Part shown: in pieces, positions 51,955 to 61,076 of the stretch
Layout: every line of letters starts with the position of its first letter
Position numbering within the stretch: the stretch's first letter is position 1
The notes under the pieces: model-generated
Database searches by the model: none
The model's input: only the letters and a program-made list of their open reading frames with translations
Told to the model about the DNA's origin: nothing
Program-made: the position numbers and the translations under genes
NCBI RefSeq assembly: GCF_041060425.1
Contig: NZ_JAULBC010000003.1
Span: 310,001 to 374,000 of the forward strand
DNA from: Danxiaibacter flavus
GTDB taxonomy: Bacteria; Bacteroidota; Bacteroidia; Chitinophagales; Chitinophagaceae
Length of the DNA stretch: 64,000 nt
Reading direction: 5' to 3'

Positions 51955-53454
51955 TTAATAACCAGGGTTCTGAATGAGGTCTGGCTGATTGCGATCAATC
52001 TCTGTCTGCGGTAACGGCCAGAAATCATATTTATCTTCGTACTTTGTCTTAACGTCAGGAGCAAGCGGGTTCGGTACAAATCCATTGAGTTTTTGTTTTG
52101 CTATATGCCATCTCCTCAAATCATGATAACGTAATCCTTCCATGGCAAACTCAACCCTTCTTTCATGCCTGATGCGTTCGCGCATTTGGTCTTTGGTAAG
52201 TCCTGCGGGTAACGCAGCCATATTTACACCTGGCCTTGCACGCACTTCATTGATCTGTTGATAAACCGTCGCGTCTGCACCTGCAGCTTCGTTCTGCGCT
52301 TCGGCATACATCAGCTTTATATCTGCAAAACGTAACAGTACATAATCATTGTCATCCAGCGCGCCATAATCGGGATTTACCATGCCGGGCGTGAGCCATT
52401 TCTTCACGCAATAATATCCCGTGATCCAGCTATCCTTACCAGGCGTAGCTACAGCAAGATCGCCGGTAAATGGCCATCCCTGTGCTTCGGTATCACCCGG
52501 AAAAAAGAATGTCATCGTTTTTCTTGGATCTCCTGCTTCATATTCATTAATAAGATCCTGCGTAGCAAGCTCTCCTTTCCAACGCTGTAATGATACGGCA
52601 AGGGCCACATCCTGGTGCTGAATATTCGGCAACTGATATTTAACGGAGAACATAATCTCCTTGCTTGCATTCTGACCTGACTTATAGAAGTTAGCTGAAT
52701 AATCCGGATTTAGTGAATACAGGTTATCACTGATAACTTGTTTAGCAAGACTCGCTGCATCTGCCCATTTTTCCTGCACTAATAACGCTCTTACTTTATA
52801 ACCCTGGGCGGTTGATTTAACTGCATGACCATCACCATACGCCGACGCAGGCAAAGATGCAATAGCAGAATCGAGATCTGCTACTGCCTGCTTCAGCACA
52901 TCAGCTTTGTCCGATTTAGCTTTGGTACTTTTAAAATCAATGGAAAATGGATCTTCTGTAGTTATAATAGTATTGCCATATAGCTGGGCCAGCCATAAGT
53001 AATAAAATCCTCTTAAGAAAAATGCTTCGCCCTTGTATTGTTTCAGTTTATCACCAGACAATACTTTTCCAACATTGGCAAGGAAAGAATTGATGGCTGC
53101 AATTGCCTGGTATGAGTTGGCATAATATGCATAGACAAAATCGCCGGACTGTGGCGTAATGCCAGCAGTAAGCGCTGAAGTGCCTCCACCATAATTGTAT
53201 TGTCCGTATGAATCGTCGCTGAAATTGTCCCAGGCTACTACCTGGAATTGAGAAGTTGCATACCCTCCGCTACTTGCGTACATGTAGTTATATAAGCCTG
53301 TTAATGCGAGGTCTGCATCGGACTCGGTCTTCCAGAATGTTGTAGTAGCAAGCTTGTCAGGTGGCGTACGATCGAGAAATGATTTGTTACAGGATGCAGT
53401 AACAATCAAAACAATGACTAAAGGTATATATCGAAAAAACTTTTTCATATTCAT
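51955..53454 (-). CDS. SusD/RagB family lipoprotein (sigma-regulated pair)
   Basis: About 499 residues, with ATG at 53454 or 53448 (MKKFFRYIPLVIVLIVTASC); both give a good lipobox TASC. A TTG further upstream abuts the susC stop and is less likely. SusD features are FWKTESDADLALTGLYNYMY, GEAFFLRGFYYLWLAQLYGN, LLRFADIKLMYAEAQNEAAG, YQQINEVRARPGV and RRVEFAMEGLRYHDLRRW. It ends with the usual WPLPQTEIDRNQPDLIQNPG. It is co-transcribed with the STN-type SusC and closed by a strong terminator. Confidence 0.95.
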   Translation of the reverse strand: MNMKKFFRYIPLVIVLIVTASCNKSFLDRTPPDKLATTTFWKTESDADLALTGLYNYMYASSGGYATSQFQVVAWDNFSDDSYGQYNYGGGTSALTAGITPQSGDFVYAYYANSYQAIAAINSFLANVGKVLSGDKLKQYKGEAFFLRGFYYLWLAQLYGNTIITTEDPFSIDFKSTKAKSDKADVLKQAVADLDSAIASLPASAYGDGHAVKSTAQGYKVRALLVQEKWADAASLAKQVISDNLYSLNPDYSANFYKSGQNASKEIMFSVKYQLPNIQHQDVALAVSLQRWKGELATQDLINEYEAGDPRKTMTFFFPGDTEAQGWPFTGDLAVATPGKDSWITGYYCVKKWLTPGMVNPDYGALDDNDYVLLRFADIKLMYAEAQNEAAGADATVYQQINEVRARPGVNMAALPAGLTKDQMRERIRHERRVEFAMEGLRYHDLRRWHIAKQKLNGFVPNPLAPDVKTKYEDKYDFWPLPQTEIDRNQPDLIQNPGY

Positions 53455-53472
53455 CTTGTTAAGGTCAAACAA

Positions 53473-56400
53473 TTAAAATTGAACAGATGCGCCGAATGTG
53501 AATGTCCTGTTTTGCGGATAACTTAAATAGTTACCGCTCACATTGGTGCGCTCAGGATCCAGGCCCGGGAACTTACTTGCAGTAAACACATTGTCTGCTG
53601 TGAAATAAACACGCAATGATTTCATACCAATCTTCCTGATGGTTTGTACCGGAAGCGTGTAGCCCACCTGGATATTCTTCAACCTGATATATGTTGCATC
53701 TTTCAGAAAATAAGTAGACGCATAGTTCTGCACTGCAGGATAGCTGTCCGCCACATATATTTTAGGCATCGTATTGGTATGATGATCCGGTGTCCATCTG
53801 TTGCGCCAATCTGTTGTTGGCACTGATCCCTGGCGGAATGGTTCTATACCCCAACCGGTAACATAGATCTTCTGCCCTTCTGATCCGTAGAACTGTGCAT
53901 TGAAATCAAATCCTTTCCATGCTGCACCAAGGTTGAATGAATACTGGAATGATGGGTAACGGCCCGGGGTATATGTACGATCCTTATCATTAATAACGCC
54001 GTCACCATTTATGTCTTTTATTTTTAAATCGCCAGGCGTTGGTGTAACAGGTTGTTTTGGCGAATTGTCAATCTCTTTCTGATCCTGGAAAATACCATCC
54101 CACTGATACAGGTAAAATTCATCCAGCGGCTTTCCTTCTTCGCGAATGCTATTTCCGGAAATTTCTGTTTTGCCAAAACTTTCGAGCTTGTTTTTGTATG
54201 CCTGTATGTTACCGCCAACATACCATGAAAAATCCTTCCCGATCATGTCTTTATACTGGGCACTGACTTCAAAACCTTTGTTACGTAGTGCGCCATTGTT
54301 AATGGTTGGCGCGTTAAGACCAAGCCACAAAGGCACTTGCGAGCCTCTCAAAATGTCGAAAGTGTATTTATTGAACCAATCCGCAGTAAGTGTAAGTCTG
54401 TTGTTTAAAACAGTAAAATCTACCCCAACGTCAACCACACGCGTGGTCTCCCATGTTAATGAAGGATCAACCAGCGTGCTTGCAGAATAACCTGTAGAAA
54501 CGCTTCCGCCAAATGCATAGTTGCGGTTATCCAGCACCGGTTGATAAGGATATGTTCCTATATTCTGGTTACCGAGCTGTCCCCACGAACCACGTATTTT
54601 TAAATCGTTCAACCAGGATACATCTCTTAGAAAAGCTTCCTGGCTTAAGCGCCAGCCACCGGAGAATGAATAAAACAAACCCCATCTGCTATCTTCCGGC
54701 AAACGAGAAGTACCATCATAACGCAAACTTCCACTTAACAGATATCTGTCTTTATAGTCATAGTTCGCATTACCATAAAATGAACGGATGGCCCATTGTG
54801 AAGACGTACCGCTGTTGGTTTGACCGTTGGTGGGGCCGGCATTCAACTCCCTCAATTCGTTAGTTGGAAATTGCGTACGGGACGCGTACAAATTGCTTCC
54901 TCCATTATATTCCTGCTGATAACCTGCCAGTGCGGAAATGTTATGATCTCCAAATCCTTTTCTGTACGTGAACTGGCTGTAGTAAACTGTATAAATATTA
55001 TCTGTTCTTCCTACATTCAAACCAGGAGTCCCCACGTCCAGCAAACCTGCTGAACTCATATCATTATAATAGTAAGTTTGAACTGTTGGTCTGAAGTCAT
55101 TGTACTTATAAGCATCGAAGTTCATACCTGCCCTATTCTCCCATTTTAAACCATCAATGATATCCACATCAAGTGACAGGTTACCCTGAGCATAATAATC
55201 GTCGGCCCTGATCCTTACATCTTCTTCCACAATTGCTACAGTATTTTTGTTGCCCAGCTCATTCGGATAAGCGCGTTTGATCCATCTGCCATCCGGGCTT
55301 TTCGGAGGATATAACGGAGACTGTGCTAATGTTGAAAGGAACATATCTACGCCGCCGTTTTCAGGATATAACCTGTGGCTGTAACGCATCTGAATATTTG
55401 TTCCAATGGTAACGCGTTTATTTACTTTGGAAGACAAACCAAAGTCCATGGTATATTTCTTTTCATTGAAGCCGATAACAACGCCATTCTGATCAGAATA
55501 ACCAAGACCAAGGCTGTAATTGGTATTCTCCTTACCACCACTCATATTCAGATAGTGGTTTTGAATAGTGGCAGTTTTAAACACATCATTCAGCCAGTTA
55601 TGATTGGGATATTTAACCCGGTCCGTCGCATTGCGGTAAAGGTCTATCTGGTCTTGCGTGTATAAACCCTGTAGACCTGAGTTAGCGCGGGCCTCATTTG
55701 AAAGCTCCATAAACTCGGCAGAATTGGTGATCAGGTCCGGCAGCTTGGTTGCTTTAGAGGAGCCAATGTTGTAGTTATAATTAACAGTAAAGCCGCCTCC
55801 TTTACCTTTTTTTGTTTTAATAACGATCACGCCATTTGCACCGCGTGAACCGTAAATTGCGGCAGAGGCTGCATCTTTTAACAGTGACACAGATTCAATG
55901 TCGTTAGGATTGAGTACTGTCATGCTTCCCGGAAGTCCATCTACTATAACAAGCGGATCATTTCCGGCGCCGCTGAATGTTCCAATGCCCCTTATGCGCA
56001 GTTGAACACCTTCGTTACCGGGTTCACCGGAGCTTTGTACAACCTGTAAACCGGGTAATTGTCCCTGCAATAACGTGGCCGGATTTGTGGCAACGCGCTT
56101 ATTCAATTCATCACCGCTTACTGTTGCAACAGCACTTGTAAGTTTGCGTTTGTTTTGTGTGTTATAGCCGACAACCACTATCTCGTTCAATTGAGCGGAA
56201 GTGGATTGAAGCACAACATTTATTTCGGATTTACCACCCACGCTGATATCCTGCGAGGAAAACCCCACAGATGAAAATGAAAGAACAGCATCATCATCAG
56301 CATTTACTGAATACTCACCTTTAGCATCGGTTACACTAACGGACGATGGCTTGTTGACAACAATGGTTACACTTTCCAGCGGTTCACCTTTTGCAGAGGT

Positions 56401-56805
56401 AACTTTTCCATGTACAACATGTCTTTGCTTTTCTTCCGCCGCCTGCATAATCACAACAATGTCATCTCCCATCAGCTTATAAGTAAAACCCGTGTTAGTT
56501 AATACTTCTGTTAATACATCAGCTACGGCCTTGTCTTTTACATTAATGCTCGTTACAATATCCCCGGGAAAGATATTAGATGAATACACGAACTTGTAGT
56601 TTGTCTTTTGTTCGATCGTTCGCAAGATCTTAACCAATGGGGCTTGTTTCATCTGAAGGGTTATTCTTGCATCCTGACCAAAACCAGCAGCAGAAACATG
56701 CAGGCAGGAAACAAGAATAATGAATGCTGTCAATTTCATAAGCAGTAAAATTTTGGCAACATGCCGCAAAGGCGGAATTGCCACGGGCAATCGTTTTTTT
56801 TGCAT
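53473..56805 (-). CDS. SusC family TonB-dependent transporter with STN signalling domain
   Basis: A 1,110-residue protein. After a signal (TAFIILVSCLHVSAAGFG) comes an STN domain (about residues 45-115, ARITLQMKQAPLVKILRTIE, NYKFVYSSNIFPGD and VADVLTEVLTNTGFTYKL). STN domains contact an anti-sigma factor. Then follow a carboxypeptidase-regulatory domain (HVVHGKVTSAKGEPLESVTI), NEIVVVGYNTQNKRKLTSAV, the plug with PLVIVDGLPGSMTV and ESVSLLKDAASAAIYGSRGA, and the barrel ending RTFTFGASVQF. With fecR and an ECF sigma gene just upstream on the same strand, substrate binding should signal to transcription. An alternative start 22 codons in is possible. Confidence 0.96.
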   Translation of the reverse strand: MQKKRLPVAIPPLRHVAKILLLMKLTAFIILVSCLHVSAAGFGQDARITLQMKQAPLVKILRTIEQKTNYKFVYSSNIFPGDIVTSINVKDKAVADVLTEVLTNTGFTYKLMGDDIVVIMQAAEEKQRHVVHGKVTSAKGEPLESVTIVVNKPSSVSVTDAKGEYSVNADDDAVLSFSSVGFSSQDISVGGKSEINVVLQSTSAQLNEIVVVGYNTQNKRKLTSAVATVSGDELNKRVATNPATLLQGQLPGLQVVQSSGEPGNEGVQLRIRGIGTFSGAGNDPLVIVDGLPGSMTVLNPNDIESVSLLKDAASAAIYGSRGANGVIVIKTKKGKGGGFTVNYNYNIGSSKATKLPDLITNSAEFMELSNEARANSGLQGLYTQDQIDLYRNATDRVKYPNHNWLNDVFKTATIQNHYLNMSGGKENTNYSLGLGYSDQNGVVIGFNEKKYTMDFGLSSKVNKRVTIGTNIQMRYSHRLYPENGGVDMFLSTLAQSPLYPPKSPDGRWIKRAYPNELGNKNTVAIVEEDVRIRADDYYAQGNLSLDVDIIDGLKWENRAGMNFDAYKYNDFRPTVQTYYYNDMSSAGLLDVGTPGLNVGRTDNIYTVYYSQFTYRKGFGDHNISALAGYQQEYNGGSNLYASRTQFPTNELRELNAGPTNGQTNSGTSSQWAIRSFYGNANYDYKDRYLLSGSLRYDGTSRLPEDSRWGLFYSFSGGWRLSQEAFLRDVSWLNDLKIRGSWGQLGNQNIGTYPYQPVLDNRNYAFGGSVSTGYSASTLVDPSLTWETTRVVDVGVDFTVLNNRLTLTADWFNKYTFDILRGSQVPLWLGLNAPTINNGALRNKGFEVSAQYKDMIGKDFSWYVGGNIQAYKNKLESFGKTEISGNSIREEGKPLDEFYLYQWDGIFQDQKEIDNSPKQPVTPTPGDLKIKDINGDGVINDKDRTYTPGRYPSFQYSFNLGAAWKGFDFNAQFYGSEGQKIYVTGWGIEPFRQGSVPTTDWRNRWTPDHHTNTMPKIYVADSYPAVQNYASTYFLKDATYIRLKNIQVGYTLPVQTIRKIGMKSLRVYFTADNVFTASKFPGLDPERTNVSGNYLSYPQNRTFTFGASVQF

Positions 56806-56880
56806 AGATTTACTTTGTTAATAATGAATAATAGTAAGGGGCCCGGTCCAATGGAACCCTTGCTGTTAGCATTTTTCAAG

Positions 56881-56904
56881 GGAGCGCCATTCCACTGGCG
56901 CTCC
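56881..56904. terminator. Hairpin between fecR-type gene and STN-type susC
   Basis: GGAGCGCCA, loop TTCCAC, TGGCGCTCC is a perfect 9-base GC-rich stem in the 108-base gap after the FecR gene. On the minus strand, used by the operon, it lacks a T-run. It may act as an attenuator or mRNA-stabilising element that sets the ratio of regulator to transporter mRNA. Confidence 0.65.
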
Positions 56905-56913
56905 TCTTTTATG

Positions 56914-58041
56914 TTAGTTGTCTTTATTTCTGCTGATCCTGATCTTTTTATTCTGAGCGATAGTGTACTCAAAATACCTGGAGAGCTGTAATGCGTTCAG
57001 AATTTCCTCAATGCTTTTTCTATCAAATGTTCCTGTATAACGGAAAGTTTTAACATCATCAGAAAGTTCGATCGTTACATCGTACGATCTTTCAAGCATC
57101 GCTGCTATCTCAACAAAACTGTCATCTTCAAAAACCAGCTTGGCTTTGGTCCAGAGGATTTCATTAACCGCACTGTCCGCTCCCGATTCTTCCAGCGGCC
57201 GGATAACATAGTTGCTATCCTTTGTATTTATTCCTGTTCGCGCGTCACCAGGCTTGATTTGGTAACCATCTTTTTCAATTACTATTTTTTGATTGGGACG
57301 AAGAATGATCTTTTGCTTACCCGGCTGTTTTAACGTTACTTCCACCATGCCTTTTATCAGGGAAGTTTCAGACTTGTGATCTGAAGAATAGGCTTTAATA
57401 TTTAATACAGTTCCAAGAACACGCACATCCATGGACGGCGTATGTATGATGAAGGGTTTATTACGGTTGTGCGCCACGTCCAGCAGGGCTTCTCCATCAA
57501 GTGTTATTTCACGGAGATTCTTGTTGAAATCGGGTGATACAGTCAGCTTACTGCCTGCATTTAAGGTGATTTTAGTGCCGTCTGGCAGCTTGAAGGATTT
57601 ATGTTCCCCATAAGCTGTCTGATTGGTGTATGCCGGTTTACCTTCCTGTTCAGTACGGTCATTTCTGGAAATAAACAGCAGTACAGTACAAACAATAATA
57701 AATACAGGAAGCCCATATAGCACAGTCCTTCTTACTGCCTGGCGCCATGAGGTATATGTGTACTGCTGAGCCGATCTGTTCTGCTTGCCAGCTTCCAGGT
57801 GCTGTTGAAATTGTTGCCTGAAGTCGGCCTCATGCCTGCGGAGTTGCGCTGGTTTATTGTTGCCGTTTAGTAAAAAGTATAAACGTTTTGCATTTTCAAC
57901 AATTGTTTTTTTGTCTGGATTTTTTTCAAGCCATTCCTTCCAGAATTTTATGGCAACCGCATCTGTCCCTAAACAGTAACGGATAAATGATTCATCCAGC
58001 AAGAAATCTTCTTCTTTGTAATCGTTATAGTGGCTGTGCAT
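56914..58041 (-). CDS. FecR family anti-sigma factor
   Basis: A 375-residue protein. The N-terminal cytoplasmic helix bundle (LLDESFIRYCLGTDAVAIKF ... VENAKRLYFLL) binds the sigma factor. One membrane helix follows at about residues 107-127 (GLPVFIIVCTVLLFIS). The periplasmic FecR domain has HKSFKLPDGTKITLNAGSKL, REITLDGEALLDVAHNRNKP and VLGTVLNIKAYSSD. A C-terminal DUF4974/STN-like domain (LVFEDDSFVEIAAMLERSYD ... EEILNALQLSRYFEYTI) contacts the transporter. It is encoded 74 bases after the ECF sigma gene and controls the SusC/SusD pair downstream. Confidence 0.95.
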   Translation of the reverse strand: MHSHYNDYKEEDFLLDESFIRYCLGTDAVAIKFWKEWLEKNPDKKTIVENAKRLYFLLNGNNKPAQLRRHEADFRQQFQQHLEAGKQNRSAQQYTYTSWRQAVRRTVLYGLPVFIIVCTVLLFISRNDRTEQEGKPAYTNQTAYGEHKSFKLPDGTKITLNAGSKLTVSPDFNKNLREITLDGEALLDVAHNRNKPFIIHTPSMDVRVLGTVLNIKAYSSDHKSETSLIKGMVEVTLKQPGKQKIILRPNQKIVIEKDGYQIKPGDARTGINTKDSNYVIRPLEESGADSAVNEILWTKAKLVFEDDSFVEIAAMLERSYDVTIELSDDVKTFRYTGTFDRKSIEEILNALQLSRYFEYTIAQNKKIRISRNKDN

Positions 58042-58115
58042 TCTGATAAGTAATTAGCCTTTGCACTATTGATTACAGGAACAGATTTTTTTACTATGAA
58101 AATTTCAACTTTTTT

Positions 58116-58736
58116 TTATTGAAATAAAGTACTGAGAAAAACAATGAGGATCGGGTACAGTTCAATCACATTAACACCATCCTGGTGAAGCTCTTTTTTC
58201 ATGCGCTTGAGGGCGCCATGTATTATATTATATGCAGTGCGTTTGGTTATCTGGCAGCGTTCGGCAATTTCGTCATAATCAAGGTCGTCATAAAACTTCA
58301 TCTTCAGTAGCTCTTTCTCGCGCTCCGTAAGGCATTGAAAGGCTTTCAACAGTTTCTTTTGCAGTTCTACGTTAGATTGTAGCGCAATGATCATTTCTTC
58401 ATAAGGCTGCTCTACACTTTCAGTTTCTGACGCATACGCATTTATGTTTGCCTGATGACGGTTCGCGGTTTTTAAGTGCTGCAAAATTTCATTCCGTACG
58501 CATGTCATTAAATAAGATCGTGTATTTTTTACATGAGGCAGATGCGCTCTGTCATCCCAAAGCCGCAATAAAACCTTGATGAAACAGTCATTCGCAGTTT
58601 CTTTATTTCCGCAGATCTTAAATCCGTAATTAATGAGGCCGATATAATGATGTTGATATAATGCAAGCAATGCACCCTGGTCTCCGGAGCGGAGTTGATC
58701 CCAGCCGTCTCCCATATAGCAGTAGTTAGAAAGCAT
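58116..58736 (-). CDS. ECF-type RNA polymerase sigma factor
   Basis: A 206-residue sigma-70 family factor of the Bacteroidota FecI/RpoE type. Region 2 is LLALYQHHYIGLINYGFKIC and DCFIKVLLRLWDDRAHLP with the core-binding NTRSYLMTCVRNEIL. Region 4 is LTEREKELLKMKFYDDLDYD and IAERCQITKRTAYNIIHGAL, a helix-turn-helix for the -35 element. The hydrophobic C-terminal tail (VIELYPILIVFLSTLFQ) is common in this group. Start at 58736 or the ATG seven codons in (MGDGWDQLRSGDQ). It is the first gene of the ECF, FecR, SusC, SusD operon. Confidence 0.95.
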   Translation of the reverse strand: MLSNYCYMGDGWDQLRSGDQGALLALYQHHYIGLINYGFKICGNKETANDCFIKVLLRLWDDRAHLPHVKNTRSYLMTCVRNEILQHLKTANRHQANINAYASETESVEQPYEEMIIALQSNVELQKKLLKAFQCLTEREKELLKMKFYDDLDYDEIAERCQITKRTAYNIIHGALKRMKKELHQDGVNVIELYPILIVFLSTLFQ

Positions 58737-59037
58737 GTAGCTCTAAAATAACTTAAATCCCGTCTTGTTGCTACGCGATTATTATCTTTTTATCCAACAA
58801 TATTAGCAACCGGATACATTGCTTGTTGAAACAATGCATTGTAACCGATTGCTATTATCCAAATCAAATGTCCTGTTCAGCGAAATGTTTCTGCTATTCT
58901 ATTTTTTATTGTCCTTCCACTTTAGCCCAAAAACATTTAATTAAGGATATTATAGTTTATTTATGGCGAAGTCCAAAGCTCCAGTGGAGCTTCCTGTTTA
59001 AGGCATTCCAGATTAACTAACATCGCGCTTTGGCCGC

Positions 59038-59083
59038 TGTTGTTGGTATGAGGCGCAGCGGTGTGCAATAGCTACCAACAACA
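59038..59083. terminator. Inverted repeat downstream of the beta-barrel gene
   Basis: TGTTGTTGGTA at 59038-59048 and TACCAACAACA at 59073-59083 form an exact 11-base stem with a 24-base loop, 29 bases after the stop of the minus-strand gene ending at 59112. The rest of the gap 58737-59111 holds the upstream region of the sigma gene and a small hairpin AGCTCCA/GGAGCT near 58977. Confidence 0.6.
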
Positions 59084-59111
59084 AATTAGCCTGTTCCCGT
59101 TTTTTCCTCAG

Positions 59112-60032
59112 CTAAAACGCAAATGCAACGTGCAACATCATCCTGTTGTTTGCTTTCACTATTCCATCTGCAAGATTCTGAGACAATGGCGTTTGCCAGT
59201 TTCCGCCGATGGCAATCTTTTTTACTGAAGCCTCTACTCCTACTGTTCCCATTAAAAGACGGCCGCCGGAAATATCTACAGACATTTCATGATCCAGATC
59301 TTTTTCTGCATTTTCATACAGGATACCTGTGTTGGGTGCAATGGTGACAATATTCTTAATCCTGAACTTATAATAAACCTGTGCATTGGTGCTGAATTTA
59401 TTACCGTAAGAATATTCATACTTATTAGTGGTATTCATTTTATAACTGGCAGCGAGGTTTACACCAACATCCTGCAAGCGGATATCATACATGCCATTTA
59501 CAGAAAAATCCACGCTTCCTGTTCCTAATTGAAAAAGGTTTGCATTTTCATTTGTCGCTGATTTGTCCAACGGATTATAATCACCCGTAGGCAACTTAAC
59601 GCTTCCACCCAACCATAAGCTTTGCACCAGCAGTTTATTTGTCAGTACCGCTTTTCTGCTGTTGATTAACTGATAGAATCCTGATACAGAAATATCTCCG
59701 ATGCCGTTCTTCTTCGTGGTACTTCCCTGGTTAAGGCGTTCATTAAAGTTGTATGGCAGAGAAGCCATCAGTCTGAATTTTCCGATATCCCAACCGCCCC
59801 ATGCCTCTGCTGTGCGATATGTTTCATCGGTTGTAAGGTATGTGGTTGTGCCATCAACCCCAACATGCGTAAGCAGGGAGTTGTAGCGATAACGTATGCC
59901 GAATATATGTTTATTAAACTCAGGCAAAATACCGATGTAAGAATTTCCTACGCCGCAACCGCAAATATCGCAGGCCCTAACCTCTACCAGCATGCCAATA
60001 ACTGATAGTATAAAAAGGATAATTTTTTTCAT
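59112..60032 (-). CDS. Outer-membrane beta-barrel protein with N-terminal CDICGCG motif, probably copper-related
   Basis: A 306-residue exported protein. The mature N-terminus starts CDICGCGVGNSYIGILPEFN, putting three cysteines in six residues right at the cleavage site; these could bind a metal, although a lipid anchor on the first cysteine is also possible. The rest consists of repeated amphipathic strands typical of a transporter-like barrel (GGWDIGKFRLMASLPYNFNE, GIGDISVSGFYQLI, LWLGGSVKLPTGDYNP, NAQVYYKFRIKNIVTIAPNT) and ends in an aromatic residue (MMLHVAFAF). It follows the diheme peroxidase by 11 bases and probably acts with MbnH/MbnP-like partners in copper handling. It is annotated elsewhere only as a transporter or hypothetical protein, as far as I recall. 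Confidence 0.82.
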   Translation of the reverse strand: MKKIILFILSVIGMLVEVRACDICGCGVGNSYIGILPEFNKHIFGIRYRYNSLLTHVGVDGTTTYLTTDETYRTAEAWGGWDIGKFRLMASLPYNFNERLNQGSTTKKNGIGDISVSGFYQLINSRKAVLTNKLLVQSLWLGGSVKLPTGDYNPLDKSATNENANLFQLGTGSVDFSVNGMYDIRLQDVGVNLAASYKMNTTNKYEYSYGNKFSTNAQVYYKFRIKNIVTIAPNTGILYENAEKDLDHEMSVDISGGRLLMGTVGVEASVKKIAIGGNWQTPLSQNLADGIVKANNRMMLHVAFAF

Positions 60033-60043
60033 ATCAAAAAAGA

Positions 60044-61072
60044 TTATTGTTCGGCAAAACGTTTGTCAGTAACAAACGTTCTGTCATTTAATGTTTTAAG
60101 AAAAGCTATGATCTTCAATTTCTGGTCTGCCGTCAGGACGATGCCCTTTATACCATTCTTTTGCAGCAACGGATCAAGGTTTGGCGTTTGCTGAACATCA
60201 TCACTGTAATGATCCAACACACCTTCAATCGTCAGCAATCTGCCGTCATGCATATATGGCGGTGTATAATCCAGGTTACGCAGGCTTGGCACTTTAAACG
60301 TGTATTTGTCCGCCGCGTTTAAAGTAACCGCGTACCTCCCTTCATCATTCACCATGCTAATACGAAGACCGTTGTTTCTGAACGATTGATCCGTAAACAA
60401 GGGTTCTTTGTGGCAGTCGCTGCATTCTTCTTTGAAAAGCATATATCCTTCCTGCTCTGCTGTTGTAAAGGAGGATTGATTCCTCATTACACTATCATAC
60501 TTTGAATTGCTACTTACACACATTACCATGAACTGAGACAACGCTTTCAAAAACCTGGCGCTGTTTATTTCTTCTGTGCCAAATGCTTTTGTAAATAAAC
60601 CGGGATACACACTACTGTTGCGTAAACGGCCAAGCACATTCTCTACACTGTCATCCATCTCTACGTGATTTGTAATGGGAGCCACCGGTTGCAGGTCAAG
60701 ATCAAATATGCCACCATCCCACATAAAGCTTTTGTTCCACGCAAGGTTCATGATCGGCGGACTATTTCGTGTGCCGAGCCTGTCGAATATACCATGACTT
60801 ACACTGTGGCCATGGTGTGTGAAGGCTGAAGTTTGGATATGGCAACTGCCACAGCTAATGGTGTTATTGGCAGACAACAACGGATCATAGAACAACTTTC
60901 TTCCCAGCTCGAAGCCTGCACTTGTAACCGGGTTTGTCGAAAAATGATAGACCGGATCAGGAAAATCCGAAGGCTGTTGAAAGCCTGCAAAATACTCTGC
61001 AGCATCTTTATTACAGGCCAGCAGACCTGTAATAAAGACAAGAAGCAGTACAATATATTTTTTCCTGATCAT
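60044..61072 (-). CDS. Diheme cytochrome-c peroxidase family protein, MbnH/MauG-like
   Basis: A 342-residue lipoprotein starting at the ATG at 61072 (MIRKKYIVLLLVFITGLLAC); a longer frame from 61171 would overlap MbnP by 95 bases and is rejected. Two haem-c sites are present: CGSCH near residue 82 with HHGHSVSHG just after, and CSDCH near residue 229. NLAWNKSFMWDGGIFDLDLQ and SLRNLDYTPPYMHDGRLLTI are standard for this family. MauG/MbnH-type enzymes use peroxide or oxygen to oxidise tryptophan or tyrosine on a protein partner; MbnH converts a Trp of MbnP to kynurenine. The gene follows the MbnP-like gene by 4 bases, which supports that pairing. Confidence 0.9.
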   Translation of the reverse strand: MIRKKYIVLLLVFITGLLACNKDAAEYFAGFQQPSDFPDPVYHFSTNPVTSAGFELGRKLFYDPLLSANNTISCGSCHIQTSAFTHHGHSVSHGIFDRLGTRNSPPIMNLAWNKSFMWDGGIFDLDLQPVAPITNHVEMDDSVENVLGRLRNSSVYPGLFTKAFGTEEINSARFLKALSQFMVMCVSSNSKYDSVMRNQSSFTTAEQEGYMLFKEECSDCHKEPLFTDQSFRNNGLRISMVNDEGRYAVTLNAADKYTFKVPSLRNLDYTPPYMHDGRLLTIEGVLDHYSDDVQQTPNLDPLLQKNGIKGIVLTADQKLKIIAFLKTLNDRTFVTDKRFAEQ

Positions 61073-61076
61073 GCAA

